A stretch of 64,000 nucleotides of DNA from Coturnix japonica. Taxonomy: Eukaryota; Chordata; Aves; Galliformes; Phasianidae. This document shows, in pieces, positions 25,902 through 36,426 of this stretch. Positions within the stretch are counted from its first letter, which is position 1; every line of letters starts with the position of its first letter. Where the stretch lies: positions 74,086,440-74,150,439 of the forward strand of contig NC_029519.1 of the NCBI RefSeq assembly GCF_001577835.2, in the 5' to 3' direction. The position numbers and the translations under genes are program-made. Under the pieces are notes generated by a model. That model was given only the letters and a program-made list of their open reading frames with translations. It did no database searches and was not told the DNA's origin.

Positions 25902-25973
25902 TTCATCACAGACCTCATCTGTTCCAGGCATGCTGCTTGCTTCCATAGGTATATCCATGTCGTGCAGGCTCAT
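25410..25973 (-). CDS. Divergent histone H2A variant (short-H2A-like), intact single-exon ORF, 187 aa
   Basis: Predicted nuclear protein that would pair with H2B in nucleosomes or sperm/germ-cell chromatin. Residues 57-139 align without gaps to canonical H2A T16-G98 as I recall it, with about 41 of 83 identical by hand count. RSSRAGL, FPV, APVYLAAVL and PxHLQ are all kept, and alpha1, L1, alpha2, L2 and alpha3 are all present. The acidic patch is gone: E56Q, E61K, E64D, D90S, E91S, E92I. R77 is C and Y57 is W. After LLG (137-139) the docking domain is missing; in its place is a basic tail (140-187, 17 K/R, no D/E) with an SPSR motif (157-160) and a KKNKKMKRR cluster. The N-tail is acidic, with an EP repeat at 24-34. 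The ATG at 25973 has A at -3. The lone ORF is GC-richer than its surroundings and has no intron. VSRIER at 68-73 resembles VSQVER/VSRVDR of mammalian H2A.B/H2A.L, from memory. The H2A fold is nearly certain; being expressed and germline-specific is inference. Confidence 0.87.
25871..25901. repeat. Coding hexanucleotide repeat (GAGCCT)n on the minus strand
   Basis: About five near-perfect copies of a 6-bp unit lie inside the H2A-like ORF and encode the alternating Glu-Pro run at residues 24-34. The unit is a multiple of three, so copy-number change would lengthen or shorten the acidic N-tail without breaking the frame. Confidence 0.85.
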
Positions 25974-26234
25974 CTTCCTGTGCCCTTGTCTTGCTTTTCC
26001 TGCCTGCTCTTGATGTATTTACTGGCCCTTCCTGGTGCCTTCTGTCTGCTCCACCTCTACCAGCCCAGTCTAGAGGTGTCGGTAGCTGGGTGGCCTCACG
26101 CACTCAGGCAAGTACCTCTCCACCAAGGCCGAGCTTCCCCGAGGAAGGGCTTCAGCTCAGTCCTTCTCCTCTGCAGGCTGAGATGCTGTGCTCTCCAGCC
26201 CAGTGGAAACCAGGGTACACCTTGCCTGGCAGGA

Positions 26235-26286
26235 CCAATGGGGAAGGACTTTCCTCTGTGACCTCACCTCCCTGCTTGTGATGTCA
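26235..26286 (-). promoter_or_regulatory. Candidate promoter module: two CRE-like octamers and a CCAAT box
   Basis: On the plus strand, TGATGTCA lies at 26279-26286, TGACCTCA at 26259-26266 and CCAAT at 26235-26239. Each octamer is one base from the palindromic CRE TGACGTCA. The two octamers start 20 bp apart, and the CCAAT box lies about 20 bp further toward the gene. The module is about 260 bp upstream of the H2A-like ATG. CREB/CREM sites with NF-Y (CCAAT) are common in spermatid gene promoters, and CCAAT boxes in histone promoters. No good TATA box is seen between the module and the ATG. The sites are visible; their use is inferred. Confidence 0.4.
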
Positions 26287-26765
26287 TCCCTGCTGGTACT
26301 GTCAATTGCAATGAGCTCAGGGACAACCTCTGCACCCAGCCCCTCCCATTTCACAGCATGACTGTACAAGGCCAAGCCAAAGTGCTGCCATTTAAAGAGA
26401 ATCCCAACCTCTCCTCTTACCCTCTTTTCTTTTTCTAATTATCCATTGCGTACTTTCACATAAATCTCACACAAATCAAGGGATACTGTTGAAAGTGTTC
26501 ATGGCAGCCTGATGAAATGCAGAGGCTGTTCCTGTTAAAGAAGGGTGGTAACAAGGAGTTGCTTTTTTTGGACAGCATCCATGGACAGCCCATTCCTTTA
26601 TGATATTTCCAGTGGTTAACGTATGTACTACAAGCAGTTATAAGGAGAATACATAGAAGAAGAAAACACTATTACTCTGACCTCAAAGCTAGTGACTTCT
26701 GCCCTCAAACTTCTAGCCAATTTCTACTTGTCAATTAATTACATCCTTTTATTTTCTTTCTTTAA

Positions 26766-26828
26766 CCCCTCCCCCCCATCCCCCTCCCTCCCCCCCCTTC
26801 CCTCCTTCCCTTCCTCCCTCCCTTCCTC
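26766..26828. repeat. C-rich polypyrimidine tract (G-rich on the minus strand)
   Basis: About 63 bp of almost unbroken C and T with runs of up to eight C; a single A at 26778 interrupts it. The minus strand has many G-runs of three or more, enough for G-quadruplex folding. It lies about 800 bp upstream of the H2A-like ATG. Confidence 0.85.
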
Positions 26829-26955
26829 ATGGAGGAGTCAGCACTGTGAACCTACATGGACTGTGTTTCAAGATTTTCTTGCCTTGCTGCCTTGCTCTTT
26901 TTATGATCAGCTGGTTGAGGGAAGGGATTGTCCTGCTCTGTGTTGATGCAGCTTC
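26829..26955. other. Short unassigned spacer
   Basis: Between the C-rich tract and a CR1; nothing recognised. Confidence 0.4.
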
Positions 26956-27335
26956 ACCTTAAGCACTGTGTTTGAGTGGCACAGCATCAGAAGGACATAG
27001 TACTATTAGAGAGTGTCCAGAGGAAGCCTGTGGAGATGGGCAAGGGTTGCTGAGGTCCCTTGGTTTGTTCAGCCCGGAGGAGATTGAGAAGAAGTGTCAT
27101 GATTGCCTACAGCTTCCTTATAAGGGGAACATAAGGGCATGCAGGCAGGCTTTTTTCCTCTGGCAACAGTGGTAGGGCCTTAGGAAGCAGTGTGGAGTTG
27201 CATCAAGGGAGGCTCAGGTTGGGTATCAGGAAAAGGTCCTTCACCAGAGTGCTGCTGAGCACTGGACCATAGTCATGGTTCCAAAATGCCAGAGTTCAAG
27301 GAGAGTTTGAACCATACTCTCAGACATGGTGCTTA
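26956..27335 (+). mobile_element. CR1 LINE, partial 3' region without tail
   Basis: AAGCACTGTGTTTGAGTGGC, GTCCAGAGGAAGCCTGTGG, TTGTTCAGCCCGGAGGAG, GTATCAGGAAAAGGTCC and CCAGAGTTCAAGGAGAG match the 3' region of the CR1 subfamily that normally ends 'tgtggagccaggagttgg'. The last ~80 bp and the tail are missing. Confidence 0.85.
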
Positions 27336-30300
27336 TGACTGGAGCTGAATTTGAACTAAAAACCTAATGAACCACTACAATTGAATATGAGTCTCACCTA
27401 GGAGACAGAACTGTTACATACTCACAGAAATTGGAAAGAATTGGCAAATATGTGTGAACAGACTTTAGTCCTGGATGGATTCAAATTGTTATTTCATCTA
27501 ATGTGCAAAGAAGATAAGTTAAGGTTTGGGCTTCCCCACTGCCCCAATGAGTCTTTGCTTCCTCAGCGTAAAGTAGGGTGTCTTGGAGAATCATAAACTA
27601 AAAGGTAGAGACACTGACTCAGAGACTGAAGAAGAAACCTCCAGAGGCCACCACATCACATCCACCACACTTCACACCTAGGGCAAACTAAGCTAGATGA
27701 AATTTATATCAGAGCTATCATCAGTACAACATGCATGAGGAACTTCAGTGTTGAAAATCTATCTCTCTGTTCACTGAGGTGCTCCCAAGGTTATACAGCT
27801 ATGGAATGTTTTCAGAGTTTGAAAGTAAACATGTAAAATAGTCCCCAGTTCTAGTTTAATTGCCTATTCCTCTCAGGGACCCTCTGTCATCATGTATGAA
27901 GATCTGGTCTTTTTTGTTGGTGGTGACAGAAAAATTCTCTTAATAATCTAAATATTTTCATATATTATGTAAGAGTTCTGATTTTTCAGTTTTATATGAT
28001 GTTAATGTAAATAATTTATTAACAGATAAGTATTTTAGCTTTGGCAAAAGAGGCTGTTTTGGGATCATCATGGTAAAATGAATGTTTCGAAAATGGCATT
28101 TTATGGATTTTAAATAAAAGTCAAAGTGTCAGAATTCATATGGGAAAATAGTTTTGTTTGTTTCCTGACATATGTAATTTCTTTCTGACAGATGTAATTG
28201 AAGTCTCTCTGCTGAGATCAGCTCCTTACATTACTAAATCCTCATTTTTAAGTATTAAAGTTCAAGAAACATGAGCTCTGTGGTAATATGCTGCCAGGTT
28301 TTTAAGGAGAACAGTGTTTTCCTTGAAGATAAAAGGAAGTCTAAAAAGAAAAATTACTTAACTTGAAATATTTTAGCATGATCTTTAGGAAGAAAAAAAC
28401 TGGATTATGAAATTGGCCTGTATTATTTTTACTAGGGAATGAGTGAAGACAATGGTTTTAACAAAATAATTATAACCTTTAAAAATGTTGCTAGACAATA
28501 GAAAGAAAATCTTTTATAGCCTAACTCTTTCTGCTGTTTTTATATTTAATAGGAAAAAAAAAAAACCAAACCAACCACATACCATATTCCATACTGGAAC
28601 TTGAAAATACATTTGAAAATACAGCAGCATTTTGGGTTTTCAGTTGCAGTATTACATGCTTGATCCTTCCGCAGGCACTTAGAACTTATAAATGTAGTAT
28701 AATAGAGTTGGGATGGAGTATTTTTTTGTATCCATGGGAATGAATATGTAGTATAGAAGATGCAGCCCCATTCACAGTTGCACTTTGTCTTTTTTGTTTG
28801 TTTGTTTGTTTTGTGTGTGTATACTCATTTTGATTTAGATATATGCATAATCTTCATAATTTAGATGATGTAGAAAATACAGGTTTGGTCTATGCTATAC
28901 AGTGACTATGTCAGACAAAACAGGAAGAAATTACTGTTCGGTCTTCTCCATGTCCCTCTTTCATTATTCTTTCTGGGTACCACATTTTGGGGTACCAGAA
29001 AGGTCAACAGATGAATAGAAGGTGACATTCAAGCATGCTCAACATTCTGGACTCCTGTATCAGTGATTCTCAGATTGGTTTGGTTTTTGCTTGTCAATTT
29101 GAAGACATAAGACTCAAGGAAAATGTTTGTAATTCCTCTGGGTACTAAGGCCTTACCTTAATGCTGCATTTGGCTAATACAGAAATATTGGCTTGTACTT
29201 AGTTGGTAGGAGCCTGTTTATAAAGCTTTAGTAGCAGCCACTTTGACATTGGCATATGTGTTGACTGAAGCATGGGAACAAGACATCTGTGATAGCAGGA
29301 AATGTGAAACTGCAGTTTCAGGCTATTTTAATTTATAAACAACTGTTCATAGTGGCTAGTCAAACTGTACAGCTATCCAACTTTGGGTTTACTAATTTAG
29401 CCCTTGCTGATTTGTCTTCTGATCTAAAGAGTATTATAGTGGGACCTTACTCAGTGCTGGGACACTAATAAGTGCAAATCAACTATTTCCAAAATGCTGA
29501 ATTAAAAATAAACTACAGTCATAAATAAGAAGGGCATTTTGACTTTGTCTTGGGGAATACTGCTTATTGGAAGTGATGCAAACAAGTAAAATGTTATTTA
29601 TAACACTGCGTTTTGCTAATTGAAAAGTGTTGGTGAAATAGCAAGGCATTACTACTGTTGATACCAGCAACATATAGTGTATAACACTGCATAAAGATGA
29701 ACTGTACACATAGCTGTGCATAGAGATGATTCTCCACAGGAATTTCTAGACATCTAAAAGATGGATATATGACATTGTTTTTTGTGGCCTTTGCAGCTGT
29801 ACTCCTTACTGGAATCTACATTCAGAAGAAATACTCCTTACAGAATCTACACTAGCTTATAGGATAAGACCTCTAAAATAGCATGAACAGAAGTCCTGTT
29901 ACCTCTTTACAAGAACCTTCCATACTGTGAGTTCCTTCTGTGCAATAACAGCAGGGTCATGATATGAGAAATGCAGACAAAGTCTCTAGAATGAGAAAAA
30001 AAAACAGTACTAGAAGTCATACATTTTGGAAAGTATAAAGGATCATTCCATGTGAGTGGAACTAGACATGATGATAGAAGGATTCCCTTCTAGTCTTATG
30101 AGCTTGTATTGTTTAAAAGGTGTCTGTGGAGATCTGGCCAAATTCTGCTACTTTTGGTCCTCTCTATCTTTACTTCTCACTGTGGTTCTGTATAGATCTG
30201 ACCCACTGTTCAGCATGAGGGAGAGGTACTCCTAACTTTTATCATTAGAGGGGGGGAGTTTCATACCAACTCCTCAGTCTAGGCCTGGTGAATTTACACC

Positions 30301-31780
30301 TTGATGCGTCTGAATGGTGTTAGTTGTTAGACTGGAAGCACTAGAAAAAATTCAACTAGAGGCTGAAATTGGAAGTTAAGTGGAACTGGAAGCCACAACA
30401 GATTCTGGTGGGAAAAAGGTATGTTCTCTAGCTTGCAACAAGCTCCGGAGTGGACTGAGCCCATGCTTTTGAATGGGTTGTGGGGGGGGCTGGAAATATC
30501 ACTGTGACACTGAATGAAAGTCAAAATTCATAAGCATAGTGAGCACTGATTCCTGACACTGAAGCGCAGTGGAGATATTTCAGAGGAGGAGAACCTGGCT
30601 GCTAGCTGTGACATTTATTTTACTCCGGGGGGATGAGATGAATTTCAGCATGAGAACAGTGATTCCACAGCGCTTCTGTGCATCCCTGCAACTGTAAAAC
30701 TAGATGAAGCATGGCTTGAAATTCTTCCAAAGTATATGAGGATCCAGCTAATGTCAAAAGCTGATATCTCTTAAATGCTGTTATGTAAGTCGAGTATCTG
30801 TGCAAAATAGCAGTGTGATACAAAGGTATAAGTACAGTTTGTATATGTATTCTCTTAAAATTATATCTGTTTTCCCTTGAAATCATTCAAAATTAGTGGT
30901 AAGGCTGGGTTCACTCATGGAATCCACAATAACTCAACCTTATACTGTTTACTTTCTAATGTTAAGGTGTTCATCTTTCATACAAGTGTGAGATAATTTG
31001 GAGCTTTCTTTTCATATACTAACAAATGAATTATTCACCATTTTAAAGCGGCTTGTGCTTCATCACCATTCATGCAATCCTTAACAATGTTAAGGTGCAG
31101 AGCACCAAAGGAAAGCAAAGAGGATTTTCAGAGGATCCCTGAAACAAAACAGGCTCAGCTTTACCTGCCATTCCCTGCAGACTTTGCCTTTGACAGGGGA
31201 GAGATGCTCATTTGTCACCATGTGCATCAGCCAATGATTTATGCTACCTGAGCTGAGATAAACAACCAAATCACATTGCTTTCCCTCCCACTGAATGAAG
31301 AAACACAGAAAAAGAACAGAAGGGTTTTGCAAAAAGACAGAATTAGATGTGAAGCAGGTATTTATTTCAAACAGTGCAGAGTAGTGGCCAGTGGTGCAGA
31401 AGCCCATAGTGATGATAGCCACTGCCCCACAAGGATGAACATGTCTTCATCCCATTGTATGGGATTCACTGTGGGCTGAGCATCAAGGACAAAACCCTCT
31501 AGGACTGCGGGCTGGCTATGCTCTGGACATAGACCTTCAGACATGCTGTGCCACCCTCTCTCCACAGCTTTCATTGCCTCTGCTTCAATCAAGCTTCCAC
31601 AGTTGAAATATATACATATTATACAGCTGAAATAGTTTGCTTGTACATGCTCAGCCTCTATCAAATACAACATATATTAACTTATGCCACAGTAAAATTG
31701 CTTCATGCTAAGGGGGGCATGTGATGTTATTCCTGCCTGCCTGAGCACAGGGAATAAAGTTAGTCAGTACCTTCACTTAC
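27336..31780. other. Unique AT-rich DNA
   Basis: About 4.4 kb with no recognised gene. A (GTTT)n/(GT)n microsatellite lies at 28789-28820 and short G7-G8 runs near 30251 and 30483. Confidence 0.5.
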
Positions 31781-32730
31781 AGTCATAGTATACTTAGAGT
31801 TGGAAGGGACTTTTTAAAGGTCATCTAGTCCAGATCCCCTGCAATGAACAGGAACATCCACAGCTACATCAGGTTGCCCAGGGAACGATCCAGCCTCACC
31901 TTGAAAGTCTCCAGGGAGGGAATTTCAACCACATCTCTGTGCAGCCTGTTCCACTGCCTTGCCACCCTCACCTTATATCCAATCTAAATCTACTCTCTTT
32001 GAGCCTGAAACCATTTCCCCTTGTTCTGTCACCATGGACCCTGCTAAAGAGACTGCCCCCTTCTTCCCTGTAGCTCCTATTTAGGAGAAAGCCTGCTAGC
32101 AAGTCATCTCAGAGCCTTCTCTTTTCCAGTATGAACAGCCGCAGTTCTCATAGGAGAGATGTTTCATTTCATGGATCATTTCTGCAGCCCTTCTCTGGAT
32201 GCGCTCCAACATGTCTGCGTCTCTCCTGTACTGAGGACTCCACATCTAAACACAGCACTCCAGGTGATGCCTCACCAGCACAGAGCAGAAGGGCAGGATC
32301 ATCTCCCTCACCCTGCCGGCTGCTCTTTTGATACAACTCAGGACTTACACTTGGATTTATTGAACCTCATGAGGTTCACCTGGGCCCACAGTTCAAGCCT
32401 GTCTAGGTCCCTCTGGATGGTCTCCCATCTCTCTGGTGTTTTGGTCACACTGTACAATTTGGTGTTATCAACTAAATTGCTGAGGGAGTCCTTTAAAATA
32501 GGTGCAATGTGTTGCCTTTTTTCCAGTCACCAGGGACTTCACCTGATTGCCACAACTTTTCAAATATCATTGAGAGTGGCTTGCTGAGTGCATCAGCTCA
32601 ATACTCTGGAATGTATTTCATCAGGACCTGTAGACTTATGGATGTTCAGGACCCTCAGGTGGCCACAAACCTGATTGTCACTTACATGGGGAGTAATGTT
32701 GCTTACCCAGTCCTCTCCTACCAAACCAAA
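31781..32730 (-). mobile_element. CR1 LINE, long 3' part (ORF2 end and 3' region)
   Basis: Reverse orientation. It begins with a CR1 3' end (AGTCATAGTATACTTAGAG, AGTTGGAAGGGAC), passes CTCCAGGGAGGGAATTTC, CCATTTCCCCTTGTTCTGTC, GATGCGCTCCAAC, CATGAGGTTCACCTGGGCCC and AGTCACCAGGGACTTCACC, and fades near 32730. At about 950 bp it is the longest tailed CR1 here. Several open frames across it are by-products. Confidence 0.85.
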
Positions 32731-32861
32731 TACTTGCTGTGTAGATTCATCTTTCTTCTTCATATATGTAGGGAATTAAAGGGAAAGCAAGGATCTCTTG
32801 CAACTACCTTGCAGCAAAAGAACTGTTGTTCAAAATTGTATTTCCTCTGCTCTCCCACAAA

Positions 32862-33065
32862 TTGGATGATTAGGCCCTGGAACAGGCTGCCCAGGGAGGT
32901 TGTGGATGCCCCGTCCTTGGAGGTGTTCAAGAGCAGGCTGGACGGGGCCCTGGGCAACCTGATCTAGTAAAGGTGTATGTTTGGTGGCCCTGCCAGGCAG
33001 GGGGGTTGGAACTACATGATCCTTGAGGTCCCTTCCAACCCGGGTCATTCTGTGATTCTGTGATA
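32862..33065 (+). mobile_element. CR1 LINE 3' end, relatively young
   Basis: CCTGGAACAGGCTGCCCAGG, GATGCCCCGTCCTTGGAGG and GGACGGGGCCCTGGGCAACC run to two TCTGTGAT octamers. The sequence is very close to the consensus I know, so the insertion is young relative to others in the window. It lies back to back with the 31781-32730 copy. Confidence 0.95.
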
Positions 33066-34258
33066 TAGGCAATGATCAGCAGGACTCCTTCATTCAGGAC
33101 AGGCAAAATAGCCACATGCTCCAGGAACAATTCTGAAAATAAAACCATGAGCTCTGTTTTCTTTGTAATCCATCTGAAGTTTTTTCAGGTATACAAAGGC
33201 ACATTGTGGTCACCCTTTGCTGAATGCTCAGCTAAAGCTAACCAAAACTAAGCAGTGAGTACAGGTGATACTCATAATAAATCCAGTGCCTACCAGGTCC
33301 TTCATTTCACATATATGAATACGAAAGTGCCATCCATAAAACACCCAATCAGATTTACAAAATATCCTTCTGTTAGTGAGTCAGGCTCCATCAAGTCATT
33401 CAGAAGTGTTTTTTGTTGCTCGGTTGACTCCTAACCTCATGCTCCAGGCCTGAAAGCATTTTCCACTGGATGATCTGATATTGTGCAATTTCCAAAAAAG
33501 CCCTGCAGGGAAACAGAGATATCTGATGTCCCCTGCCTGCACTCCAGTGTAAATTTACATTTCACAAACCATAGCAACTCATAATCCGTCGGTGTCCCTT
33601 GTAATGCCAGGTTGTCTCCCCAGCTTGTGTTAATGTGTACTAATGAGGAACAGGCAATAGGTATTTGGAAAGCAGATAAGCTCGGAGCAGAGCCTTCCAG
33701 CTCTTTTAGAGTATGCTATTAAAAAAAAAAAAAAAAAAAAAAAAGCCTGAATTGTTTCACTGGGTTGCAGTACTGTGTTTTAAGGCAGCTCTTCTTGGTT
33801 TGTTTTTTGTTGTTGTTTTCTTTTGCTGTTTGTTTGATTTTGGTTTTTCAGGCACCAGCAGTGGCTCTGGTGGGACGATGAGATTTCTTGTATATTAGTA
33901 GCAAAGGCAGGGTGTTTTGAAGGCAGAAAATTCCATGTCACTTAAGGTAGCAGGTGTGGCTTATATGGTGTGATGAGAGCAGGAGAACCCTTATGTCAGT
34001 CATGATGATGCAGCCATGTGGAGAAGATCCTGGGTTATTTTCAGGGTAGCGATGCTGAAGGAAAAGTGAAGGCAGGGGTTGCCACCACATGTTGTGTGAA
34101 GGATGCTAATATGTGTGGTTCAGCTCAGTTTTCTGCTGTCTTAGGGGCTCAAACTCCAAATCTCGTTTCTAGATATCTTTAGTCTTAGCAGAAAAGTCTG
34201 TAGGCAGGCTTGTGTAGTGGTAGTTTTCATGCCTCTGGTGTACCACATACTACTTAAA
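33066..34258. other. Unique DNA with an A24 tract
   Basis: No gene recognised. A pure A run occupies 33721-33744; upstream sequence shows no processed pseudogene that I can identify. A GT/TTTG-rich stretch follows at about 33796-33850. Confidence 0.5.
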
Positions 34259-34396
34259 ATCATAGAATCATTAAGGTTGGAAAAGATCTCTAACATCATC
34301 TAGTCCATTTGTCAATCCATCCCCACTATTCCTACTAACCATGTCCCTCAGTGCCACATCTGCATTTTTCTTGAACACCTCCAGGATGGTGACTTC
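34259..34396 (-). mobile_element. CR1 LINE 3' end
   Basis: ATCATAGAATCATTAAGGTT, then CATCATCTAGTCC, CCATGTCCCTCAGTGCCAC and TTCTTGAACACCTCCAGG: a reverse CR1 3' end close to consensus, cut off at about 34396. Confidence 0.95.
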
Positions 34397-34397
34397 A

Positions 34398-34457
34398 GTT
34401 GAGAACTAGAAGACCTGTAAGGGTCCCTCCAACTCAAATAATTCTGTGATTCTATGA
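34398..34457 (+). mobile_element. CR1 LINE 3' end, abutting an opposite copy
   Basis: GAGAACTAGAAGACCTGTAA, then GGGTCCCTCCAACTC to a TTCTGTGATTCTATG tail. It directly follows the minus-strand CR1 at 34259-34396, giving an inverted pair with both tails pointing outward. Confidence 0.9.
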
Positions 34458-36310
34458 CCAAAATAAGAACTAGTTCCATTTCTTTCTCCCACTGGAAAGA
34501 TTTGTTCTTGAAATTCAGCCTAGGTTTGTTGGAAGATTCCGGTTTTTCCTTCATTATGTCCTTTCTCCATTTTACAGCCTTTAACAACACACAGCTGCAT
34601 CCCTTTTATACAGAGCAACATGCCTTTCCACAATGTTATGGCATTCTTAATTACTTGATTCTGAGCTCATTGAAGACTACTGGAAACACTCCTTCTAGGA
34701 CACAGTAACAACACAGCCCAGAAGACAGGCACAAACAAATTAATGCCATAGGCCTCTTTATTGGTTTGCTGAGAAAGGCAACTCAGGGTCCAAAAACGTC
34801 CACAGCTGAACCTGTGTCCTTAAAATCCAGTGAATTCATTTGGAATAGATAACAAAATGTCATGAACTTTCCTGGGTGAGAGAAAGTGACGTGAGTGATT
34901 TGACATAAAAGACTGGCTATCATTAATTCATAGTTTGGCAAATCTCAGGCATTTGAAGTGAATAAATTAATTCTTTATTACACAGTCTCTTTGGGGAACC
35001 TGGGTTTAAAAAGTGGACTAATTGAGGGAAAAAAAAAAAAAAAAGGGAAAAGAAAAAAGGAAAAAAAGCCTCATGAAATCCTATTTATGAGTATTAGTAG
35101 TTGCGCTGCTCTAGAAATTTCATTTTTCTTTTAGGTATTGCAAGCCACCGCAATTTGAAATGCCAACAGAGTTGGGTAGAAATGTTAGAAATGTGAGCCT
35201 TTTGCAAATTACATCAATGTGGATAATAGCTGTGGACAGCTGCAGAGCTTGGATCTGTTCCCCAACTAGATGAAGTGTCATGGTCTCTATTATTTTTTAT
35301 GTTCTGCTGCAGGTATCTGAGGGGAACAGAAGGACCTGAGCCCTAGCAACAAACAAACAAATAAATAAATAGAACGCATAGTCTGTAAGCTTCATATTCA
35401 GTTAATCCATAGTCCACGAATGTAGTATCTCACATGAATTAAACAGTGCTTTCTTTTGTCAAACAAACTTACAAAACTGATTTTATAAAAATGAAATATC
35501 TATATTTTTCTTTTATATTTGAAGTATAAGGAAAAGCTGTGTTGGCTCATGGGAATGCTACAGTTTAGTTTTTTTTTTTTTTCAGCCTGCACTTTCACTG
35601 CTTGGTTGAAATTGGTTCCATAATCACACTTATAACATTCTGCCCCAGTAACAAAATGCCTTATGACTGCTGTGGTGCATTTCAAGAATACACTTACTCA
35701 GCTTACTTAAAAGTACTAGCAAACATCAGTCACCACACAGGAAAAATATAGTGCCTCTGTAACCCACCGGGGCATATGTTTTGCATGTAGCCTGGGAGCT
35801 AGCAATGAGGCTAAGGAAGCAGTAACTTTCCAAAAACCAGGAGCTGCATGATGATCTGTGAATCTATTACAAAACCTGGTTATTAAGGAGGCTCAAAAGC
35901 ATCACCAGTAGGTTACTGCTGCTCTTAAACTTGTAAGCAGCAGCTGAGAGAGAATCTACAGATGCAGCTTTCCTGCCCACGCACAGCAAGCTGCTGAAAC
36001 TGCTGAGTGTTACATCAAATCTAGTGTTCATAGCTTTAATATCAAAACCAGAAAACACTGCCTAACAAAAGCTGCAGGAGCTGCTCTTATAATCCTACTT
36101 TCCATTGAGCCAGGAAACTCTGTGAGAGCACATCTTGCTTTGCATGTACTATAGGTGTAGGTGACTATTTCTTCATAACTCAGACTGCCTTGAGATGTTG
36201 TCTCACAAGAGAGTAAAACTACTGGATAAAACTGTTGAACATTAATGATAAAAATATACTTAGATGTGACTTTAATCCTGGAAATTGTTATTTTCTATGG
36301 TGATATCTAA
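34458..36310. other. Unique AT-rich DNA with A-rich tract
   Basis: No gene recognised. An A-rich/GA-rich tract lies at 35028-35068 and a short (ACAA)n(ATAA)n run at about 35349-35371. Confidence 0.5.
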
Positions 36311-36426
36311 AGTGAAGCTGAATAAGGCTCTGAGCACCCTGATCTAGCTGTAGGTGTTCCTGTTCACAGCAGGGAAGTAGGACTAGATGGCCTTTAAGGG
36401 TCTTTTCCAATGCAATGCTGTGATAT
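36311..36426 (+). mobile_element. CR1 LINE 3' end, diverged
   Basis: GTGAAGCTGAATAAGGCTC, then CTGATCTAGCTGTAGGTG, GACTAGATGGCCTTTAAGGG to AATGCTGTGAT. Same subfamily as 3424-3700. Confidence 0.88.

Larger units (their letters stand above)
24600..26400. other. GC-richer island around the H2A-like gene
   Basis: The base composition is visibly richer in G+C than on either side, and repeats are absent apart from short pyrimidine runs. It contains the H2A-like ORF, its presumed promoter side (about 26.0-26.4 kb) and an unassigned downstream part (24.6-25.3 kb). Open frames on both strands in the downstream part show no recognisable domain. Confidence 0.5.

Noticed and set aside
25348-25948. Plus-strand open frames of 112-118 codons opposite the H2A-like gene
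   Set aside because: They are antisense to the H2A-like ORF and contain its repeat read backwards; only the minus-strand frame matches a known protein family.
32159-32967. Open frames of 142 and 152 codons
   Set aside because: They run across CR1 3' regions on the non-coding side or across two different CR1 copies.
33721-33744. A24 run as the tail of a processed pseudogene or SINE
   Set aside because: Upstream sequence shows no coding remnant, and CR1 tails in birds are octamers rather than poly(A); no target duplication seen.
33713-33898. Open frame beginning with a lysine run
   Set aside because: It is the translation of an A24 homopolymer followed by T-rich DNA.
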